Source: JBEKYD01 sp049509915 (lineage in GTDB: Bacteria > Acidobacteriota > Terriglobia > Bryobacterales > Bryobacteraceae). From it: a stretch of 12,359 bases of DNA. Both the position numbers and the translations under genes were made by a program. The stretch lies in assembly GCA_049509915.1 (NCBI GenBank), contig JBEKZL010000224.1:1-12359 (forward strand). The letters are read 5' to 3'. Shown here piece after piece: positions 7,964 through 12,359 of this stretch (its first letter is position 1; the number at the start of each line of letters is the position of its first letter). A model generated the notes under the pieces. That model had not been told where the DNA came from, ran no database searches, and saw nothing but the letters and a program-made list of their open reading frames with translations.

Positions 7964-7970
7964 ATCCCAC

Positions 7971-9386
7971 ATGAATCGACGCGAACTACTCAGCTCCAGT
8001 GCTCTTGCCGGCGCGGCGGTGGAACTTCCTGCTGCCACCCAAGTCTCCCGTTCCGCTCCCACCGACCGCATCGGCGTCGGCGTCATCGGCTGCGGCGGCA
8101 TGGGCTCGGTGGATCAGACGGATTTCCAGCGAAACCCCGAAGTCGCGATTACCGCCGTCTGCGACGTCAACCAGGAGAACGCTGCCCGCGCCCGCGCCCG
8201 CGCCGGCGGCAAGGCCCAGCTATACTCCGATTACCGCAAGCTGCTTGACGACACTTCCGTTCAGGCCGTAGTCGTCGCCACTCCGGATCACTGGCATGCC
8301 AAGATCTTCATCGACGCGTGCGACGCAGGCAAGGACGTCTACGTGGAGAAGCCGATCTCCAATTCCATCCGCGAAGGACGCCTGATGGTGGAAGCCGCGC
8401 GCCGCAACAACCGCGTCGTCCAGGTCGGCCTCCAGCAACGCTCGGGCAGCCACTTCCGGCGCGCCGTAAAACTGATCCAGGAGGGGCGGCTGGGCAAGAT
8501 CCATTTCGTCGAGTGCTTTTATCGTGCCGTCTCCGCGGTGGCTTCGACCCCCGCGCCCAGCTCGCCGCCGCCCGCCGGATTAGATTGGGATTTCTGGCTC
8601 GGGCCAGCCCCCAACGCGGGTTACAGCCCGGTCCGCCAGCGCCGTTGGCGCTCTTTCTACGATTACGGCGGGGGAATTATGACCGACTGGGGCGTGCACG
8701 TCATCGACATCGCCCTCTGGGCCATGAAGGCGGACGCGCCGCTCACCGTCTCCAGTGTCGGCGCCCGATTCCTGGCGCCGGACCCGAACGACTATTCGCT
8801 CGGCGATACGCCGGACACGCAGGTAGTGCTCTACGAGTTCCCCGGATTTCTGCTTCAGTTCACCAAGCTCGCCAATAATAGTTTCGGACCGCATGGCAAA
8901 GTCGGCACAGACAAATTCGGCGCTTACGGGACACTTTTCCATGGTTCCCTGGGCACTCTTTTCATCGACCGGGCCGGTTACGAATTGTTTCCCCAGTTAG
9001 TTGGCGGGCGCGATCCGGACGCGGCCCTGGATATACAGGGCGAGTGGGGCCAGTCCATCTCGGACCGCACCGACGACGGTCTGGCGGTTAGCTGCGTTTT
9101 CGGCAGCCAGCGCGGCGCAGAAAGCGGCAGCCGTTCCTACACCCACTTTCCCCACGTGCGGAATTTTCTGACCTGCCTCAAGACGCGGCAAGAACCCGCG
9201 GTGGATATCGAAGCGGGACACCGGACTACCACCACCTGTCATTTGGCCAACATCTCGGCGCGCACCGGCCAGAAGTTGGTCTGGGACGCCAAAGCCGAAA
9301 GAATCACCAACAGCGCGGAAGCCAACCAGTTGCTCACCCGCGCCTATCGATCGCCGTGGCGATTGGACGGACTGTATCGGGGATGA
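7971..9386 (+). CDS. Tat-exported Gfo/Idh/MocA-family oxidoreductase
   Basis: The product is 471 aa. The leader has a twin-arginine pattern (MNRRELLSSSALAGAAV). The Rossmann NAD(P)-binding domain starts at about 33: IGVGVIGCGGMG, an acidic VCDVN at the end of the second strand, then VVVATPDHWHA, and the family motif VEKPIS with lysine K127. The C-terminal domain has WDFWLGPAP and YDYGGGIMTDWGVHVIDIALW, where D239, H243 and D246 fit the active-site region. Members oxidise or reduce sugar hydroxyls with a nicotinamide cofactor, often at C3. Tat export suits a protein folded around its cofactor in the cytoplasm, as in periplasmic glucose-fructose oxidoreductase. It lies between the TIM-barrel gene (82 bases upstream) and the GH31 gene (27 bases downstream). 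Substrate and direction are unknown. Confidence 0.9.
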   Translation: MNRRELLSSSALAGAAVELPAATQVSRSAPTDRIGVGVIGCGGMGSVDQTDFQRNPEVAITAVCDVNQENAARARARAGGKAQLYSDYRKLLDDTSVQAVVVATPDHWHAKIFIDACDAGKDVYVEKPISNSIREGRLMVEAARRNNRVVQVGLQQRSGSHFRRAVKLIQEGRLGKIHFVECFYRAVSAVASTPAPSSPPPAGLDWDFWLGPAPNAGYSPVRQRRWRSFYDYGGGIMTDWGVHVIDIALWAMKADAPLTVSSVGARFLAPDPNDYSLGDTPDTQVVLYEFPGFLLQFTKLANNSFGPHGKVGTDKFGAYGTLFHGSLGTLFIDRAGYELFPQLVGGRDPDAALDIQGEWGQSISDRTDDGLAVSCVFGSQRGAESGSRSYTHFPHVRNFLTCLKTRQEPAVDIEAGHRTTTTCHLANISARTGQKLVWDAKAERITNSAEANQLLTRAYRSPWRLDGLYRG

Positions 9387-9400
9387 TCCAACATGGATCG

Positions 9401-9405
9401 AGGAG
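9401..9405 (+). promoter_or_regulatory. Ribosome binding site of the GH31 gene
   Basis: AGGAG lies eight bases before the ATG at 9414. The in-frame ATG at 9393 would overlap this site and add seven charged residues before the signal peptide, so 9414 is preferred. Confidence 0.7.
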
Positions 9406-9413
9406 AAGAAACG

Positions 9414-11819
9414 ATGCTCTGCAGTGGCGCTCGCGTGCGGCTTACCGTTGGCGTTGTCCTGGCCTTGGTGGCGGCGCGCGTTGGGTGCGCGGATTCAGCC
9501 AACCAGCCCCCCGGATTGCTGAACGATCTGGTGGATGTGAGCAGCGACTTCCGCAGCAATTCGAACGAATATTATCTGGCCGATCGCGTGGCGCGCTTCG
9601 ACCCCGGAACCGGACAAGGCCAAATCACCTGGCTGCGCAATCAGATCTACCCGCGCATGTCGTCCGACAACATGGAAAACGTCTGGCGGCCGTTCGCCGG
9701 CATCAACGTGTACGAACCGGCGGACCGGGTCAACCCCACGCTCCCGTTTTCGCTCGAGTTCATCACCTCGCGCACCGTGCGCATCCGCATACAAACCAAA
9801 ACGGCGATGAAGAGCTTGGAGCCGTCGCTCATGCTGGCGGGTGAGCCGCCGCGTGACACTTCCTGGAAACTCTCGCGCGTGGAAGGCGGCTACCGCTACT
9901 CTAACGCCGCGGGTTCGGTAACGGTGCTCGAAAAACCCTGGCACCTCGAGTTCCGGGACCCCCGGGGAAACCTTCTCACCAAAACCGATCACTCGTCGGA
10001 CAACGAACACTCCATTGACCCCGTGCTCCCGTTTGCTTTCATCCGACGGACATCCGATTACTCCCAGAGCGTGGCGGCGGTGTTCACGTTGGCGCCCGCC
10101 GAAAAGCTGTTCGGGTGCGGTGAATCCTTCACCCGGCTCGATAAGCGCGGCCAGAAAATGGTGCTATGGGTGAACAACGCGAACGGCGTCGAGACGTCGC
10201 GGATGTACAAGCCCATTCCTTTTTTTCTGAGCAGCCGCGGATACGGAATGTTCGTCCACACAGCGGCGCCCGCCACTTTCGACCTGGGCTTTGGGTATAG
10301 TGGCCTCTCTTCGCTCATGCTGGGCGACGATCAACTGGACCTGTTTTTCTTCTTCGGATCGCCGAAGGAAATCCTGGGCGAATACACCGCACTCACCGGC
10401 CGGCCGCCGATGCCGCCGCTATGGTCGTTCGGTTTCTGGATGAGCCGCAACTCGTACCAATCCGACGCCGAGGTGCGCGAAGTGGCGGCCAAGCTGCGGC
10501 AAAACCGTATTCCGGCCGATGTGATCCACATCGATGCCGGCTGGTACGATCTCAAGCACGGCAACGATCTGAAATTCGCCGCCGAACGCTTCCCCGACCC
10601 CAGAAAGTTATTCGCCGATCTCAAGCGCGACGGCTTTCGCGTCTCCTTGTGGCAAATGCCGTATTATTCACCCGTCAATTCGGTATTTCCCGAGCTGGTG
10701 AACAACGGATTGGCCGTGCCGGATGGCAAAGGCAATGTGGCCTTCGAGGACGCGATCCTCGACTTCTCGAACCCCGCCGCCGTGGCGTGGTATCAGGGTA
10801 AGCTGGCAGAATTGCTGCGCATGGGAGCCGCCGCCATTAAGGTGGATTTCGGCGAATCGGCGCCCATGACGGGGCTATATGCGTCCGGGCTCACCGGGTT
10901 CTATGAGCATAACCTCTACCCGCTACGCTATAACAAGGCGGTCGCCGATATCACCCGGGAGACCACCGGCGAAAACATCATCTGGGCCCGCAGCGCATGG
11001 GCCGGCAGCCAGCGCTATCCCATCCACTGGGGCGGCGACGGCGGAAGCACGGACACGGGCATGGCTGCCACGCTGCGCGGCGGATTGTCGCTGGGACTGA
11101 GCGGCTTCACTTTCTGGAGCCACGACATCGGCGGGTACGCGGGGAAGACTCCGGAAGAGTTGTACCGCCGCTGGCTGCCGTTCGGTATGTTGTCTTCCCA
11201 TAGCCGCAGCCACGGCATGCCGCCGAAAGAACCCTGGCTCTTCAGTCCCGCGTTCACGGAGGATTTCCGGCGCGCGGCAGAGCTGAAATACCGGCTCATG
11301 CCCTATGTGTATGCGCAAGCGATGGATTCGAGCGACCGTGGTCTGCCCATGGTGCGTGCCCTGTTCATCGAATATCCGGACGACCCGGGCGCTTGGGAGG
11401 TGGATAACGAGTATCTGTTCGGTTCCGATATCCTGGTCGCACCGTTGATGGAATCGGGAACCACGGGCCGCCATGTTTATTTGCCACAAGGCCAGTGGAT
11501 AGACTACCAGAGCCACAAGTCCTACCCGGGTGGCTGGCATAAAATCGAGGCAGGACTGATTCCCGTGGTGATGCTGGTTCGCGACGGCTCGGCAATTCCC
11601 GAAATCAAGCTGGCGCAGTCGACCAGCGCGATGGATTGGTCGCAGCTCGATGTGGTGGTTTTTTCGAACGACGCCAACGCGGCGCATGGTCTCCTGTGTC
11701 TTCCCTCCGATCAGGCGCTTCGGGAAGTCGACCTGACACGGCGCAACGGAACATTCGAACTGAATGGGAATCCGCTCGCCGGTAAAGTAGCTCTCGTCAC
11801 TAAAATCTACACGCAGTGA
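9414..11819 (+). CDS. Exported GH31 alpha-glycosidase, YicI/alpha-xylosidase type
   Basis: The product is 801 aa, usual for YicI-like GH31 enzymes. A signal peptide (VRLTVGVVLALVAARVGCA) precedes an N-terminal beta-sandwich with LFGCGESFTRLDKRG. The (beta/alpha)8 barrel starts at about 330 (PPLWSFGFWMSRNSYQS). The nucleophile is D478 in IKVDFGES and the acid/base is D542 in IHWGGDGGST. TLRGGLSLGLSGFTFWSHDIGGY and the LLSSHSRSHG-like stretch MLSSHSRSHG (592-601) closely match E. coli alpha-xylosidase YicI. Beta-sheet domains follow after DNEYLFGSDILVAPL. The family hydrolyses alpha-glycosides with retention; alpha-xyloside is the best guess. At the +/-1 subsite the motif is HIDAGWYD, where YicI has DCFW, so specificity may differ. 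It is probably the last operon gene. VGC is not a good lipobox, so a soluble periplasmic protein is likelier than a lipoprotein. Confidence 0.92.
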   Translation: MLCSGARVRLTVGVVLALVAARVGCADSANQPPGLLNDLVDVSSDFRSNSNEYYLADRVARFDPGTGQGQITWLRNQIYPRMSSDNMENVWRPFAGINVYEPADRVNPTLPFSLEFITSRTVRIRIQTKTAMKSLEPSLMLAGEPPRDTSWKLSRVEGGYRYSNAAGSVTVLEKPWHLEFRDPRGNLLTKTDHSSDNEHSIDPVLPFAFIRRTSDYSQSVAAVFTLAPAEKLFGCGESFTRLDKRGQKMVLWVNNANGVETSRMYKPIPFFLSSRGYGMFVHTAAPATFDLGFGYSGLSSLMLGDDQLDLFFFFGSPKEILGEYTALTGRPPMPPLWSFGFWMSRNSYQSDAEVREVAAKLRQNRIPADVIHIDAGWYDLKHGNDLKFAAERFPDPRKLFADLKRDGFRVSLWQMPYYSPVNSVFPELVNNGLAVPDGKGNVAFEDAILDFSNPAAVAWYQGKLAELLRMGAAAIKVDFGESAPMTGLYASGLTGFYEHNLYPLRYNKAVADITRETTGENIIWARSAWAGSQRYPIHWGGDGGSTDTGMAATLRGGLSLGLSGFTFWSHDIGGYAGKTPEELYRRWLPFGMLSSHSRSHGMPPKEPWLFSPAFTEDFRRAAELKYRLMPYVYAQAMDSSDRGLPMVRALFIEYPDDPGAWEVDNEYLFGSDILVAPLMESGTTGRHVYLPQGQWIDYQSHKSYPGGWHKIEAGLIPVVMLVRDGSAIPEIKLAQSTSAMDWSQLDVVVFSNDANAAHGLLCLPSDQALREVDLTRRNGTFELNGNPLAGKVALVTKIYTQ

Positions 11820-12097
11820 CTTGCGGGCTGGTCGCCGGGCCAGGTCCCTTCCGCGTGCCCATGGAAAACGCACAGCACGATGTGACGCCGGCATCGTCGC
11901 AGCCGGGCTGAACGATGTCTTCGAGCATCGGAGCGATCTCCATGCGCTGCTCCATCGACTATCTTGTATTGGCTTTCTGAATTAGGTCAAAGTTCGGTCC
12001 CACGGCCTTGCAGCAGGTCGCGCATGTAGGGTTGGCCTTGCCGATGGGCGGTGTCCACGCCGTCCCACTCGCCGCGGGCTCTCGGCCCGCACAGACC
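11820..12097. other. Gene-poor stretch after the GH31 operon
   Basis: About 280 bases with no convincing gene, hairpin terminator or RNA. All frames are short. A minus-strand frame ending with a TGA at 11987-11989 reads a plausible protein-like tail (EWDGVDTAHRQGQPYMRDLL, followed by QGRGTEL), but it has no start or family match that I know. The stretch may hold decayed remains of the lost 5' part of the second GH31 gene or of another gene. Confidence 0.4.
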
Positions 12098-12238
12098 AGC
12101 CGCAAGACGCCCCACCCGGACCTCTTCCTGCATCCGCAGTACAACACCTGGATCGAACTCACCTACAACCAGGACCAGAAAGACGTGCTCGTTTACGCCC
12201 GCGCGATCGGCGCCAACCGCTATCCCAAGGGAGTGCTC
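12098..12238 (+). pseudogene. Fragment of a second GH31 glycosidase, cut at both ends
   Basis: The plus frame reads SRKTPHPDLFLHPQYNTWIE, then LTYNQDQKDVLVYARAIGAN and RYPKGVL. This matches the start of the catalytic barrel in the GH31 branch with KIAA1161-like proteins (HPQYNTWIEL, then Q-x-V-L-x-YA, then PxGVLMIDD), as I remember the family. It lines up with PPLWSFGFWMSRNSYQSDAE in the intact GH31 gene upstream but is clearly another subfamily. The expected MIDD strand is replaced by TSVVTSNA at 12239 onwards, where IS-like repeats begin. The N-terminal sandwich is absent: upstream sequence is not recognisable. The 108-aa open frame 12008-12334 that spans it is a chimera of unrelated parts and not a gene. 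About 47 residues survive, so it is inactive. Confidence 0.72.
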
Positions 12239-12359
12239 ACCTCGGTGGTCACCTCAAATGCGGCCATAGAGGGTCACTTCAAAACCGGCCAACGGACCGC
12301 GTCCAGGACTGAGCTTGTTGTACCGCGTCGGTGACCACCGCGGCAAGAGCTTTTTTGAG
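12239..12359. mobile_element. Probable end of a second IS21-like element, continuing past the window
   Basis: GH31 homology stops at 12238 and unrelated sequence follows with two tandem 20-base repeats (12247-12291), a layout typical of IS21-family ends. GGTGGTCACC (12244-12253) and its reverse complement GGTGACCACC (12330-12339) also occur here. No transposase is visible inside the window. On the minus strand a frame ends near 12285 (VTDAVQQAQSWTRSVGRF then stop) and may be the tail of a gene reaching in from the right. Confidence 0.5.
12247..12291. repeat. Two direct 20-base repeats, 25-base period
   Basis: GGTCACCTCAAATGCGGCCA (12247-12266) and GGTCACTTCAAAACCGGCCA (12272-12291) agree at 17 of 20 positions. 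IS21-family elements carry multiple repeated transposase-binding sites at their ends, and this spacing fits. The repeats begin eight bases after the point where the GH31 fragment stops. Confidence 0.7.

Noticed and set aside
7945..7964. Hairpin TCTCC/GGAGA that could hide the ribosome site of the oxidoreductase gene
   Set aside because: Only five base pairs with a ten-base loop; too weak to claim regulation.
6779..8101. Minus-strand open frame of 440 codons across the TIM-barrel gene
   Set aside because: It is antisense to a gene with clear leader and metal-site motifs and spans several gene borders; it is a high-GC artefact.
9477..9491. Possible lipoprotein signal in GH31 (ARVGC)
   Set aside because: Arg at the -3 position does not fit a lipobox; a standard signal peptide is more likely.
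10923..11894. Minus-strand open frame of 323 codons
   Set aside because: It is antisense to the conserved GH31 catalytic region, with no protein-like motif of its own.
12008..12334. A 108-codon hypothetical gene
   Set aside because: Only the middle third matches GH31; both ends are unrelated sequence, including IS-type repeats, so the open frame is a chimera.
1..12359. CRISPR array, tRNA, rRNA or riboswitch
   Set aside because: No regularly spaced repeats beyond the two-copy repeat at 12247-12291, and no tRNA-like or known riboswitch pattern was seen by eye.

Overview
The window looks like a high-GC chromosome segment from an Acidobacteriota bacterium, probably of the Solibacter/Bryobacterales kind. 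This is inferred from gene content, not from a marker gene. The pointers are a long Oar-like TonB-dependent receptor with an N-terminal carboxypeptidase-regulatory-like domain, a membrane-anchored winged-helix protein encoded divergently from it, and sugar enzymes with twin-arginine leaders.

Region 1 (about 1-2004, minus strand) is a decayed IS21-family element. It holds the C-terminal quarter of istA, an istB gene broken by one missing base, and a third ORF coupled to istB that is broken by a frameshift. The three reading frames are linked by ATGA overlaps, and the last two genes have strong ribosome binding sites. The istA remnant begins 12 bases after the stop codon of the neighbouring regulator gene.

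Region 2 (2017-6810) is a divergent pair. A membrane-bound winged-helix regulator (minus) and a large outer-membrane receptor (plus) share the 183-base control region 3298-3480.

Region 3 (3481-11819, plus) reads as one four-gene operon with gaps of 28, 82 and 27 bases. It encodes the receptor, a Tat-exported TIM-barrel sugar isomerase/epimerase-like protein, a Tat-exported Gfo/Idh/MocA oxidoreductase and an exported GH31 alpha-glycosidase of the YicI/alpha-xylosidase type. The simplest reading is a periplasmic glycoside-use pathway: the receptor brings in an oligosaccharide or glycoside, GH31 removes alpha-linked sugars, and the oxidoreductase plus TIM-barrel enzyme oxidise and then isomerise or cleave the product. 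That enzyme pair recalls the keto-glycoside routes of C- and O-glycoside breakdown. This is a hypothesis.

Region 4 (11820-12359) has about 280 bases with no supported gene, then a short fragment of a second, different GH31 gene. The fragment stops abruptly just before its catalytic-barrel motif. At that point two 20-base direct repeats with a 25-base period appear, as at the ends of IS21-type elements. The second GH31 gene therefore seems to have been cut by an insertion that continues past the window. The sugar cassette is bounded by IS21-like sequence on both sides.
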